Shown piece after piece: positions 42,351-50,329 of a stretch of DNA of 64,000 bases. Under the pieces are notes generated by a model that saw only the letters and a program-made list of their open reading frames with translations, ran no database searches and was not told the origin of the DNA. The DNA comes from Streptomyces sp. JB150 (GTDB taxonomy: Bacteria; Actinomycetota; Actinomycetes; Streptomycetales; Streptomycetaceae): positions 1,657,582 to 1,721,581 of the forward strand of contig NZ_CP049780.1 of the NCBI RefSeq assembly GCF_011193355.1. The letters are read 5' to 3'. The first letter of the stretch is position 1. The number at the start of each line of letters is the position of its first letter. Position numbers and translations under genes: made by a program.

Positions 42351-43604
42351 ATGACAGCTATGACCCCCGGCTCGAACATCCCGCTCCCCGCCACCCGCGT
42401 GACGGTGGACGTCACCGCCCCGGTGCGGCTGGACGTTTCGGGCCTGCTGCTCACCGCCGACGGCAAGGTGCGCTCCGACGACGACTTCATCTTCTACAAC
42501 CAGCCCACGGGCCCGGGCGTGACGTACCGCTCCGGCGGCGGCACCGCCCCCGACGCGATCACGGTCGACACCGCCGCCGTCCCGCCCGGCATCGAGAAGA
42601 TCGTCGTCACCGCGAGCCCGGACGCGGCCGGCCAGACCTTCCAGGGCATCGAACCGACGGCGACCATCCGCAACGCGGACGACAACACCGTCCTGGCCAC
42701 CTTCACGCCCCCGCAGCTGGGCACCGAGACCGCCCTGGTGATCGTGGAGGTCTACCTGCGCAACGGCCAGTGGAAGGCCCGCGCCGTCGGCCAGGGGTAC
42801 GCGAACGGCCTGGCCGGCATCGCCACCGACTTCGGCGTCACGGTGGAGGAGCCCGCCCCGGCCGCCACCGCCCCGGCCCAGCCGGTCACGCCGGCCCAGC
42901 CGGTCACGCCGCCCCCGGCCCCCGCACAGGCCCCGCCCGCCCCGCCGGCGGACCCGCGCCTGCACGCCACCGCTCCCCCGGCCCCCGCGACCCCGCCGCC
43001 CGCACCGAGCCCCGCCCCCGGCGCCGGGAAGATCAACCTGGACAAGGGCCGCGTCAGCCTGCAGAAGAACCAGACCGTCTCCCTGGTCAAGGGCGGCCGC
43101 CCGCTGCTCTCGCAGGTGAAGATGGGCCTCGGCTGGGAGCCGGCGTACCGCGGCAAGGACATCGACCTGGACGCCTCGGTCATCGCCTACGGCCCCCAGC
43201 GCAACCACATCGACAGCTGCTACTTCGGCAAGCTGACCATCGTCGGCGGCGCCATCCGCCACTCCGGCGACAACCTCACCGGCGAGGGCGGCGGCGACGA
43301 CGAGGTCATCACCGTCGACCTGGGCCGCCTCCCGCAGGAGGTCACGGGCCTGGTCTTCACCGTGAACTCGTTCTCCGGCCAGAAGTTCACCGAGGTCGCC
43401 AAGGCCTACTGCCGCCTCATCGACGCCACCACCGGCGAGGAACTGGTCCGCTTCGACCTCACCGGAGCCGAGCCGCAGACCGGCGTGATGATGGCCAAGC
43501 TGATCCGCCAGTTCTCCGGCGAGTGGGAGATGACCGCCATGGGCGACTTCGTGAAGGCCCGCACGGTCCGCAACATGGTCAAGCCGGCCGCGCAGGCGCT
43601 GTAG
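42351..43604 (+). CDS. Tandem TerD-domain stress protein
   Basis: 417 residues with two parts joined by a Pro/Ala linker (about 160-220). The N-terminal part (RVTVDVTAPVRLDVSGLLLT, DDDFIFYNQPTGPGVTYRSG) is a TerD-like domain. The C-terminal part (KGRVSLQKNQTVSLVKGG, MGLGWEPAYRGKDIDLDASV, GDDEVITVDLGRLPQEVTGL) is a canonical calcium-binding TerD with acidic clusters. TerD proteins bind calcium and act in tellurite, phage and general stress systems. The neighbour is a TROVE/Ro60 gene, a pairing known in Ter-linked stress networks. Confidence 0.9.
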   Translation: MTAMTPGSNIPLPATRVTVDVTAPVRLDVSGLLLTADGKVRSDDDFIFYNQPTGPGVTYRSGGGTAPDAITVDTAAVPPGIEKIVVTASPDAAGQTFQGIEPTATIRNADDNTVLATFTPPQLGTETALVIVEVYLRNGQWKARAVGQGYANGLAGIATDFGVTVEEPAPAATAPAQPVTPAQPVTPPPAPAQAPPAPPADPRLHATAPPAPATPPPAPSPAPGAGKINLDKGRVSLQKNQTVSLVKGGRPLLSQVKMGLGWEPAYRGKDIDLDASVIAYGPQRNHIDSCYFGKLTIVGGAIRHSGDNLTGEGGGDDEVITVDLGRLPQEVTGLVFTVNSFSGQKFTEVAKAYCRLIDATTGEELVRFDLTGAEPQTGVMMAKLIRQFSGEWEMTAMGDFVKARTVRNMVKPAAQAL

Positions 43605-43621
43605 GGCGGGACCCGAACCGG

Positions 43622-43654
43622 GGGCGCCCCCGCCGCGCCGCGAGGGGGGCGCCC
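43622..43654. terminator. Bidirectional terminator between TerD and TROVE genes
   Basis: Arms GGGCGCCCCC / GGGGGCGCCC (10 bases, perfect) with a 13-base loop, between the converging TerD (ends 43604) and Ro60 (ends 43662) genes. Confidence 0.8.
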
Positions 43655-43661
43655 GGCCGGG

Positions 43662-45242
43662 TCACGCCGCCCAGGGCCAGTCCGCGTTCCGCCCGGCCTC
43701 CACCAGCGGCACCATCCGGAACGCCGCGTCGGAGAGCCCGCCGAACGTGTGCCGGTTCCCGCTCCCCGACGGGCCGTGGCCCGGGCGGTACCCGGCGAGG
43801 TTCCAGGTGTAGACCGGGATGTCCGCCGGGACCTGCTCGGTCGGGCCGCCGTGCCGGTGGCGGGTGTACTGCTCGTCGGTGACGATCAGCACCCGGTCGT
43901 GCCCGCGGTAGTGCCGCCGTACCGCCTCGGTGGTGTCCGTGCCGCCCAGGCTGCCGAACCGCTCCAGGATCCGCAGCACCGACTCGCCCCGCCGGAACGG
44001 CACCGCGCGGCTGCCGGTGCCGAACTCGACGAGGTCCGCGTCCGCCGCCCGCAGCGCCAGCGCCGTACCGAAGAGGGCCGCCGCGTCGGCGCGGTTCAGC
44101 TCCGAGCGGCCGGACAGCGGCGCCCACATGGAACCGGAGCGGTCGACGAGCACCAGGGTGCGCCCGGGCAGCGCGGGCACGTTGGCCAGCGAGTGACCGA
44201 GCGCCCGCTCCAGCGGGTACGCCCAGCGCAGCGACGGCGCGTGCTGGTACGCGGCCAGGTACCGGAAGGGGAACTGCCGCGAGCGGCGCACCTCCTCCGG
44301 GTCGGCGATCCGCGCGGCGACCCGCGCCGCGACCTCGTCGGAGACGCCCGCTTCGTCGAAGTTCCGCAGGTTGCGCACGAGCGCCATGGTGCCCATGGAC
44401 GGGATGACGGCCTCCCAGGCCGCCTTGTCCATCGGCCCCTGGAGCCAGCCCGCCAGCGCCTCCCAGGTCATCCCGGCCGCCGCCAGCCGCTCGGCCCCGT
44501 CGGGCGCCGTCACGAGGGCGCGCCGCTCCTCGACCGGCACCGCCATCAGCGCGCGGTGCGCCGTCAGCGTGCGGTTCGACGCGGGCGGCTCCGCCGTCTC
44601 CGGGTGGTGCCGGCGGTCGAGCGCGTACCGGAACAGGTCGCCCTGCCACGGCTTGTCCGGGTCGGGTGCCGCGTGGACCAGGTTGAGGATGTCGCCGAAG
44701 CGGTAACCCCTGGACGCGGTGTCGTACTTCAGCAGCGCCTTGCCGGTGTAGAGGCGGCGTACGGCGTCGGCGACGCCCCGCTTGACCGGCTTGGGGACGG
44801 CCCGGCCGTACTTCACCGTCCAGTACGCGAGCAGCTCACCGGGCTCGTCGGGGCGCTGGAGGACGGAGTCGACCACCTGCCGGTTGGAGGGGCCGTCGGC
44901 CGTCCCCGCGTCGAGCCGCGCCTTCACGTACTCGGCGGCGCCCACCAGGGAGGCCGTCCGCAGGTTGCCCTCGCCGCGCAGCCAGCCGAGCAGGCCGGCC
45001 GTCCAGCCGGGGTCGGTGACGGCCAGCTCGCGCACGAGCTTCGCGAACCGGTCGTCGCGGGCGGCGCCGGACTCGTAGAAGGTCTGCTGGGAGACGAAGT
45101 TGGCGACGGCGAGCAGGAACAGCTCGGAGCGGGCGTCCCGTTCATGGCCGAGGCCGCCCTGGTGGGTGCGCAGGGCCCGCCCGGTCGTGGTGACCGGCGT
45201 GCCGGGCCGCGCCTTCGCGCGCCGTGTGTTGAATCGCGCCAT
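43662..45242 (-). CDS. Bacterial Ro60 ortholog (TROVE + VWA), Rsr-type
   Basis: A 526-residue RNA-binding ring protein. The TROVE HEAT-repeat region spans about residues 20-345 (with RNFDEAGVSDEVAARVAARI), and a VWA domain follows with the MIDAS D367-R-S369-G-S371 and a later GGTDTTEAV. Ro60 proteins bind Y RNAs on the outer ring and misfolded RNA ends in the hole. In bacteria a Y RNA tethers them to a nuclease such as PNPase. The ATG at 45242 gives MARFNTRRAK, the usual opening. A Y-RNA-like structure lies 53-208 bases upstream on the same strand. Confidence 0.93.
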   Translation of the reverse strand: MARFNTRRAKARPGTPVTTTGRALRTHQGGLGHERDARSELFLLAVANFVSQQTFYESGAARDDRFAKLVRELAVTDPGWTAGLLGWLRGEGNLRTASLVGAAEYVKARLDAGTADGPSNRQVVDSVLQRPDEPGELLAYWTVKYGRAVPKPVKRGVADAVRRLYTGKALLKYDTASRGYRFGDILNLVHAAPDPDKPWQGDLFRYALDRRHHPETAEPPASNRTLTAHRALMAVPVEERRALVTAPDGAERLAAAGMTWEALAGWLQGPMDKAAWEAVIPSMGTMALVRNLRNFDEAGVSDEVAARVAARIADPEEVRRSRQFPFRYLAAYQHAPSLRWAYPLERALGHSLANVPALPGRTLVLVDRSGSMWAPLSGRSELNRADAAALFGTALALRAADADLVEFGTGSRAVPFRRGESVLRILERFGSLGGTDTTEAVRRHYRGHDRVLIVTDEQYTRHRHGGPTEQVPADIPVYTWNLAGYRPGHGPSGSGNRHTFGGLSDAAFRMVPLVEAGRNADWPWAA

Positions 45243-45294
45243 GCTGAATTCCCCCGAATTCGTGGCTGTCACGGAGGGGGGCGCGGCAAAGGGA

Positions 45295-45450
45295 GGGTGT
45301 CCGAGATCAGGACCGGCTGCGGGTGCTGTTCACCTGACGCGTCTTCCGCTTCCGCCACGTCGGCCCACAGCCGACGACGGGATTCGAACCCGCACGGTGC
45401 CGTGGCACCATCAGACCCCGAAGTATCCGCTGCCCGCGCACCGGACACCC
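45295..45450 (-). ncRNA. Y RNA (YrlA-like) with a circularly permuted tRNA module
   Basis: Read on the minus strand. A 9-bp closing stem is formed by GGGTGTCCG (45450-45442) and CGGACACCC (45303-45295). Inside is GCGGG/CCCGC (45437-45433 with 45323-45319). Then comes a tRNA in rotated order: anticodon-stem strand TCTGA (45415-45411), a variable arm GGTGC-CACG-GCACC, a T arm GCGGG-TTCGAAT-CCCGT (45393-45377), an acceptor stem of exactly seven pairs CGTCGGC/GCCGACG closed by loop TGTGG (45376-45358), then T8-G9, a D arm GCG...CGC with a GG loop (45355-45339), G26, and the partner strand TCAGG (45337-45333). Spacings match tRNA exactly. Position next to Ro60 identifies it as a Y RNA. Ends are approximate; a TAGAGT -10-like box lies at 45557-45552. 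Confidence 0.85.
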
Positions 45451-45535
45451 ACCGAGAGCCGCGCCTCCCGAGATCTCGTCGGCCGGCGGCATCGGATTCT
45501 CTGAGAAAGAAGTAGCCGCCGTGCCCGCGCACCGG
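45420..45535 (-). repeat. Duplicated 5' arm of the Y-RNA region
   Basis: CCGGTGCGCGGGCA occurs at 45535-45522 and again at 45444-45431 on the minus strand. The copies are followed by CGGCGGCTACTTC and GCGGATACTTC respectively, so about 25 bases are repeated 91 bases apart. The second copy is the 5' side of the Y-RNA stem. The first could belong to a longer RNA starting near 45545, or be a leftover of a second Y RNA. Between them TTCTCAGAGAA (45507-45497) is a small perfect palindrome. Confidence 0.6.
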
Positions 45536-45610
45536 GAGGTGCGTGAGGATCACTCTAGGAGGACGCCTTCGGCCGGGCGAGCGAATTACTCGGGCCCGCC
45601 CGAGGCCCTT

Positions 45611-45660
45611 CGGGGGCGCGGGCAACCGCGCGACCGGTCCCCGCCGGCCCGCACCCGCCA
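45611..45660. repeat. Streptomyces intergenic repeat, copy 2
   Basis: GGGGGCGCGGGCAACCGCGCG followed by a stretch rich in CGGTCC/GGCCCG. It shares its core with the copy at 5241-5300 and with similar sequences I recall from other Streptomyces spacers. It lies between the Ro60/Y-RNA unit and the 3' end of the large unknown gene. Confidence 0.55.
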
Positions 45661-45667
45661 CGCGGCC

Positions 45668-47215
45668 TCACCCCCCGTGCTGGGAGCGCGCCTTGAACGC
45701 CGCCTTCCGCGCCTCCTTGGCGACCTTCTTGTCGGGGTGGATCCGCCCCATCGCCTCCAGCACGTCCGCGGTGGCCGGATGGTCCACCCGCCAGGCCGCC
45801 GAGAAGAACCCGCTGTGCTGCTGGGCCAGTCCCTCGACCAGCCCGCGCAGCTCCGCCGAGTTCCCCTCGGCGGCCAGTTGCGCGGCGACCGTGTCGATGG
45901 TCAGCCAGAAGATCATCGCCTCGGACGGCGGCGGCACGTCCGCGGCGCCGCGCTCGCTGAGCCACACCCGGGCGAGCCCGCCCAGCTCGGCGTCGTCCAG
46001 CACCTCCCGCAGCGCGGGTTCGGCCTCGGCGCCGACCAGGGACAGCGCCTGCTGGCAGCGCAGCCGGCGCAGCGGCGCCCCGGCGTCGGCGCCGCGCGCG
46101 GCGGCCAGCAGCTCCCGGGCGGCGGCGAGGGGTTCGCGGCGGGCGAGCCACTGCTCGGTCTCGGCCTGCGCGGCGCGCGGCCCGAAGGCGGAGGTGCCGT
46201 CGAGGAGGGCGTCGGCGCCCTTGTCGGCGAGTTCGCCGACGGCGGGCGCGTCGAACCCGGCCTCCAGCAGCCGGGCGCGCAGCCCGTAGCGGCCGAGCGG
46301 GGTGAGCCGGACCAGGCCGTAGCGGGCGACGTCGGCGTGGTCGACACGCGCTCCCGACTCGCCCTCGGCATACGCTCCCGGCCCGCCCTCGGTGTGCGCC
46401 CCCCGTTCCGCGTCCCGTTCCCCGTCCGCGCCCGCACCGGCACCCGCGTCCGCGCCTGCGTCCGCACCCGAGCCCGGTTCCTCCTCCCCGTCGGCCAGCA
46501 GCGCCTCGTCGACCGGCCGGTACTCCACCAGCCCGATCGGCTCCAGCAGCCGGAACTGGTCGTCGAGCCGCATCATCGCGTCCGAGACCTGCTCCAGGAC
46601 GTCGTTGGTGGGTTCGCCCATGTCGTCGGGGACGATGACGGACGCGGCGAGCGCGGGCAGCGGCACCGGCCCGTCGCCGGGGCCGTCCTCGCTGACGCTG
46701 AGCACGTAGAGGTTGGCGAGCACGCCGTCGAGGAACTCCGCCTCGGCCTCGGGGTCCCAGTCGAGCGCGGAGAAGTCGACCCGGCCGCCTTCGTCGAGGG
46801 CGTCGACGAGGTCGTCGAGGCCGGGCACGCTCGCGTCGGCGAGCACCGTCTCCAGGGCGTCCTGCCAGACGCCGAGGACGTCCTGCGGGGAGCCCCCGGT
46901 GAGCAGCGTCAGCTCCTCGCCGGCCGCGACGGTGCCCTCCTCCTCGTCCACGATCTCGACCAGCCCGGTGTCCACGGCGACCCGCCAGGCCTCGCTCGCG
47001 CAGGCGGCGGCGTCGTCGCCGGTCAGGCCCAGCGCCTCGGCCGCGGCGGGCAGCTGCTCCTCGACCAGTGCGCCACCGGCGTCGACCCGGGTCGTGGGTC
47101 CGGCCCAGCGGGCGAGCCGGGCGGCACGGGACAGCAGCGGCGTGGACAGCGCGTCACGCGCCAGTTCCGCGTCCGAGGCGAGCCGTACCGGCGGCAGGGG
47201 GGAGCTGTCTGACAT
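45668..47215 (-). CDS. Large uncharacterised Streptomyces protein
   Basis: 515 residues, cytosolic and acidic. A helical N-terminal half (VRLASDAELARDALSTPLLS, RLARWAGPTTRVDAGGALVE) and a helical C-terminal half (LRRLRCQQALSLVGAEAEPA, HPATADVLEAMGRIHPDKKV) flank an acidic, alanine-glycine-rich linker near residues 245-290 made of GADAGAD-like repeats. No catalytic motif is recognised. The C-terminal basic tail is KKVAKEARKAAFKARSQHGG. I recall relatives in other Streptomyces but no function. It is the next minus-strand gene upstream of the Ro60 unit. Confidence 0.7.
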   Translation of the reverse strand: MSDSSPLPPVRLASDAELARDALSTPLLSRAARLARWAGPTTRVDAGGALVEEQLPAAAEALGLTGDDAAACASEAWRVAVDTGLVEIVDEEEGTVAAGEELTLLTGGSPQDVLGVWQDALETVLADASVPGLDDLVDALDEGGRVDFSALDWDPEAEAEFLDGVLANLYVLSVSEDGPGDGPVPLPALAASVIVPDDMGEPTNDVLEQVSDAMMRLDDQFRLLEPIGLVEYRPVDEALLADGEEEPGSGADAGADAGAGAGADGERDAERGAHTEGGPGAYAEGESGARVDHADVARYGLVRLTPLGRYGLRARLLEAGFDAPAVGELADKGADALLDGTSAFGPRAAQAETEQWLARREPLAAARELLAAARGADAGAPLRRLRCQQALSLVGAEAEPALREVLDDAELGGLARVWLSERGAADVPPPSEAMIFWLTIDTVAAQLAAEGNSAELRGLVEGLAQQHSGFFSAAWRVDHPATADVLEAMGRIHPDKKVAKEARKAAFKARSQHGG

Positions 47216-47555
47216 CGGCTGGTTCTCCTAGGGGCGCCTGGGCGGCGTACGGCCAGGCGTACGACCGGTGGTTCAGCCGCTCAGCCTAGACGGGTTTCCA
47301 CCCATGCCGCCCGGTTCATCTCCCCGCCGCCCGCCGTACATGGCCGAAACCTTGACAACTGGCCGGAGCAGGGACGAGATTGACGCGCGTAGAAGTCGGC
47401 GGACAGCTGTTCACCGATCGGGGGTGACAGATCCCCCTTTCCGGGCAGACCACTCCCCGTCCTCTACGCGCGTCGTCACCGCCCCACCGGTCGCGGCTCC
47501 CCACGTCCCGTTCCACCCTCGTCCCGGCGCCCAGCACGTCCCCGGAGGGATCCCC
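47216..47555 (+). promoter_or_regulatory. Promoter region of the secreted nuclease gene
   Basis: A divergent region. TTGACA at 47352-47357 is a perfect -35, and GAGATT at 47376-47381 is a plausible -10 with 18-base spacing. GTTCACC at 47409-47415, downstream, resembles one half of a Streptomyces PHO box, but no second unit at the right spacing is seen. GGAGGGATCCCC at 47544-47555 is the ribosome site for a TTG start. Confidence 0.5.
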
Positions 47556-49385
47556 TTGCCGAGCAAGAAGTCCGCGCGTCTCGCCGCGCTCACCGTCGCC
47601 GCCGTCTGTTCCGCGGCGTCCACCGTCGTCCTGACCTCCCCGGCGCACGCGGACAGCGTGCGCGTCCGTGACGTCCAGGGCACGACCCGGATATCGCCGT
47701 ACGCCGGCAAGCAGGTCACGGACGTGGCCGGAATCGTCACCGGCATCCGGACGTACGGCTCCTCGCGCGGCTTCTGGATCCAGGACCCGGACGCGGACGC
47801 CGACCCGGCCACCAGCGAGGGCGTGTTCGTCTTCACCAGCTCCACGCCCAAGGGTGTGGCCGTCGGCGACGCGGTGACGGTGTCGGGCACGGTCTCCGAG
47901 TACGTGCCGGGCGGCACCTCCTCCGGCAACCAGGCCGTCACCCAGATCACCCGGCCCACCGTCACGGTCGTCTCCAGCGGCAATCCGGTGCCCGCGCCGG
48001 TGGTCATCGACGCCGGTTCGGTGCCGGACGCCTACGCCCCGCAGGGCGACCCGGCCGCGAACAACTCGGTCAACGGCCTGCCGCTGCGGCCCTCGGCGTA
48101 CGCCCTGGACCTGTACGAGTCCCTGGAGGGCATGAACGTCCGGGTCGCCGACGCCCGCGTGGTCGGCGCCACCGACCCGTACACCGAGCTGTGGGTCACG
48201 GTGAAGCCTGACGAGAACGCCAACCGGCGCGGCGGCACGGTCTACGGCTCCTACACCGCCCAGAACACCGGCCGCCTCATGATCCAGTCGCTCGGCAAGG
48301 CGGCCGACTTCCCGGACGCGAACGTCGGCGACACCCTCACCGGCACCACCACCGGCCCGCTCGACTACAACCAGTACGGCGGCTACACGCTGGTCGCGAG
48401 CGAGCTGGGCACCCTGAAGAGCGGCGCCCTGGAGCGCGAGACCACCCGCAAGCAGAAGAACGGCGAGCTGGCGGTCGCGACGTACAACGTCGAGAACCTG
48501 GACCCGTCGGACGACACCTTCGCCGCGCACGCCGCCGCGATCGTGAACAACCTGCGCTCCCCCGACATCGTGTCCCTGGAGGAGATCCAGGACAACAACG
48601 GCGCGACGAACGACGGCACGGTCGCCGCCGACCGGACGCTGACCGCGCTGATCGACGCGATCGTGGCGGCCGGCGGCCCGCGCTACGACTGGCGCGCGAT
48701 CGACCCGGTCGACGGCGCGGACGGCGGCGAGCCCGGCGGCAACATCCGCCAGGCCTTCCTGTTCAACCCCGAGCGGGTCTCCTTCACCGACCGCGCGGGC
48801 GGCGACGCCACCACCGCCGCCGGAGTGGTCCGCGAGCGCGGCAGGGCGGCGCTGACGGTGTCCCCCGGCCGGATCGACCCGGCGAACGAGGCCTGGAAGA
48901 ACAGCCGCAAGCCGCTGGCCGGCGAGTTCGCCTTCCGCGGCCGCACGGTCTTCGTCATCGCCAACCACTTCAACTCCAAGGGCGGCGACCAGGGCCTGAC
49001 CTCGCAGTACCAGCCGCCGGCGCGCAGCTCTGAGACCCAGCGGCACCTCCAGGCGACGGCGGTCAACACCTTCGTCAAGGAGATCTTGGCCGTGCAGAAG
49101 AATGCGGACGTGGTCGCCCTCGGCGACATCAACGACTTCGAGTTCTCCGGCACCACCAAGGCGCTGGAGGGCGACGGGGAGCTGTGGTCGGCGGTCAAGT
49201 CGCTGCCGCGCGGCGAGCGTTACTCGTACGTCTACCAGGGCAACAGCCAGGTCCTGGACCAGATCCTGATCAGCCCGTCAATCCGGCGCGGCTGCGACTT
49301 CGAGTACGACAGCGTGCACGTCAACGCCGAGTTCCACGACCAGATCAGCGACCACGACCCGCAGGTGCTGCGGTTCCGCCCGTGA
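47556..49385 (+). CDS. Secreted endonuclease/exonuclease/phosphatase-fold nuclease
   Basis: 609 residues. The signal peptide ends near SPAHADS. An OB-fold-type region (about 40-290, VRDVQGTTRISPYAGKQVTD) is followed by an EEP catalytic domain from about 300: VATYNVENLDPSD, SLEEIQDNNGA with the metal-binding Glu, VIANHFNSKGGD, VALGDINDFEF, and the final ISDHDPQVLRF with the catalytic His. It is probably an extracellular DNase/RNase for nucleic-acid scavenging. The start is TTG at 47556, chosen because GGAGG is well spaced and the signal follows at once. Confidence 0.88.
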   Translation: MPSKKSARLAALTVAAVCSAASTVVLTSPAHADSVRVRDVQGTTRISPYAGKQVTDVAGIVTGIRTYGSSRGFWIQDPDADADPATSEGVFVFTSSTPKGVAVGDAVTVSGTVSEYVPGGTSSGNQAVTQITRPTVTVVSSGNPVPAPVVIDAGSVPDAYAPQGDPAANNSVNGLPLRPSAYALDLYESLEGMNVRVADARVVGATDPYTELWVTVKPDENANRRGGTVYGSYTAQNTGRLMIQSLGKAADFPDANVGDTLTGTTTGPLDYNQYGGYTLVASELGTLKSGALERETTRKQKNGELAVATYNVENLDPSDDTFAAHAAAIVNNLRSPDIVSLEEIQDNNGATNDGTVAADRTLTALIDAIVAAGGPRYDWRAIDPVDGADGGEPGGNIRQAFLFNPERVSFTDRAGGDATTAAGVVRERGRAALTVSPGRIDPANEAWKNSRKPLAGEFAFRGRTVFVIANHFNSKGGDQGLTSQYQPPARSSETQRHLQATAVNTFVKEILAVQKNADVVALGDINDFEFSGTTKALEGDGELWSAVKSLPRGERYSYVYQGNSQVLDQILISPSIRRGCDFEYDSVHVNAEFHDQISDHDPQVLRFRP

Positions 49386-49403
49386 CCGCGCCGCGGTCAC
49401 GGC

Positions 49404-50120
49404 TCACGCGGGCAGCAGGCCCACGGCGTGCCGGTAGCGGGTGCTGGTGAACCCCTTCACCGCGGGGTACGTCCGCACCCGCTCCCACTGCTCGCCGCCG
49501 TCGCCGATGCCCTCGCCGGGCGCGGCGAGGACGGCGTCGTAGGCCGGCTCGCTCTCCCACTCCGCGTAGTTGAGGACATGCGTGCCGTCCGTGCTGAGGT
49601 GGAAGTGGGCGGAGATCAGGCCGCGGTGGTCGTCCGGGGTGCCCGCCAGGGCGCGCAGGACCTCGCCGATCCAGTCGGTGCGCCGTTCGGCGGCGCCCGG
49701 TTCGAAGTCGATCCGCACGGCCACGACGAGACCGGGCACGCGCGTGTCGCCGGCGGCGCGCTCGCGGCTGCGGTAGCGCCGGTAGCGGTCGAGCCCGAGC
49801 CGCTCGATGCCGGGCACGAGGGTGTCGATCTCGTCGACCCGCTCCTGCCGCTGCGTCTTGACGAAGGCCTCGTAGTCCGCCTCGCTCGCCCACTGCGAGT
49901 GATGCATCAGAGTGGTGCCGTCGTAGCCGGTGTAGACGTGGTAGCCGAGCAGCGCCGGGGTGGGCCACGGGCGGCGCTCCCAGGTCGCCGCGATGGCCTC
50001 GACGGTCGCCTGCTGCCGCTCGGGGGTGCCGACCCGCCAGGTGCTGAAGAGCGGCGCTCCGGCGTCCGGTCGGGTGAGGTCGGGGTGGGCGTCGGTACGG
50101 CGGGTCGTCCGCGGGGTCAT
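49404..50120 (-). CDS. Antibiotic biosynthesis monooxygenase (ABM) domain protein, two-domain
   Basis: 238 residues made of two ABM-like ferredoxin folds: GYHVYTGYDGTTLMHHSQWA then SEADYEAFVKTQR in the first half, and GLISAHFHLSTDGTHVLNYA then EWESEPAYDAV in the second. Such proteins are cofactor-free monooxygenases or simply dimeric small-molecule binders; the substrate is unknown. The ATG at 50120 has GGAGG upstream. It converges on the nuclease gene with an 18-base gap. Confidence 0.82.
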   Translation of the reverse strand: MTPRTTRRTDAHPDLTRPDAGAPLFSTWRVGTPERQQATVEAIAATWERRPWPTPALLGYHVYTGYDGTTLMHHSQWASEADYEAFVKTQRQERVDEIDTLVPGIERLGLDRYRRYRSRERAAGDTRVPGLVVAVRIDFEPGAAERRTDWIGEVLRALAGTPDDHRGLISAHFHLSTDGTHVLNYAEWESEPAYDAVLAAPGEGIGDGGEQWERVRTYPAVKGFTSTRYRHAVGLLPA

Positions 50121-50252
50121 GTCGGCCTCCGGAAAAAGGCTGGTCGGTGCGTGTGCTCGACCAGCCTCCGACCTCAACCGAACTTCAGGTCAAGCCCGTT
50201 CCGGAAACCCGGCTTCCGCCCTCCGGTTTCCGGCTCGCTCCGCGAAGCTCGC

Positions 50253-50306
50253 GCGGAACTCGCGGAACTCGCGGAACTCGCGGAACTCGCGGAACTCGCG
50301 GAACTC
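50253..50306. repeat. Minisatellite: six perfect copies of GCGGAACTC
   Basis: Six head-to-tail 9-base copies with degenerate copies at both ends (GCGAAGCTC before; GCGGAGCTT, GCGGAAGCG after). They lie 24 bases past the stop of the small DUF3618-like gene and upstream of the ABM gene. No gene was found in it. A 9-base unit is in frame with any coding use, but the plus-strand reading has no supported start. Confidence 0.85.
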
Positions 50307-50329
50307 GCGGAGCTTGCGGAAGCGGGCGC

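Noticed and set aside
45358..45483. A conventional tRNA gene around the GGGTTCGAATCCC T arm
   Set aside because: A GCCGACG strand exists upstream at 45483-45477, but no D arm follows it, the span to the T arm is too long for a tRNA, and there is no anticodon arm in normal order. The downstream GCCGACG plus D arm fits perfectly in rotated order instead.
47409..47425. PHO box for phosphate control
   Set aside because: Only one GTTCACC unit is visible; the required direct repeat at 11-base phasing is missing.
50253..50306. CRISPR-like array
   Set aside because: Units are 9 bases and contiguous without spacers; no cas genes.
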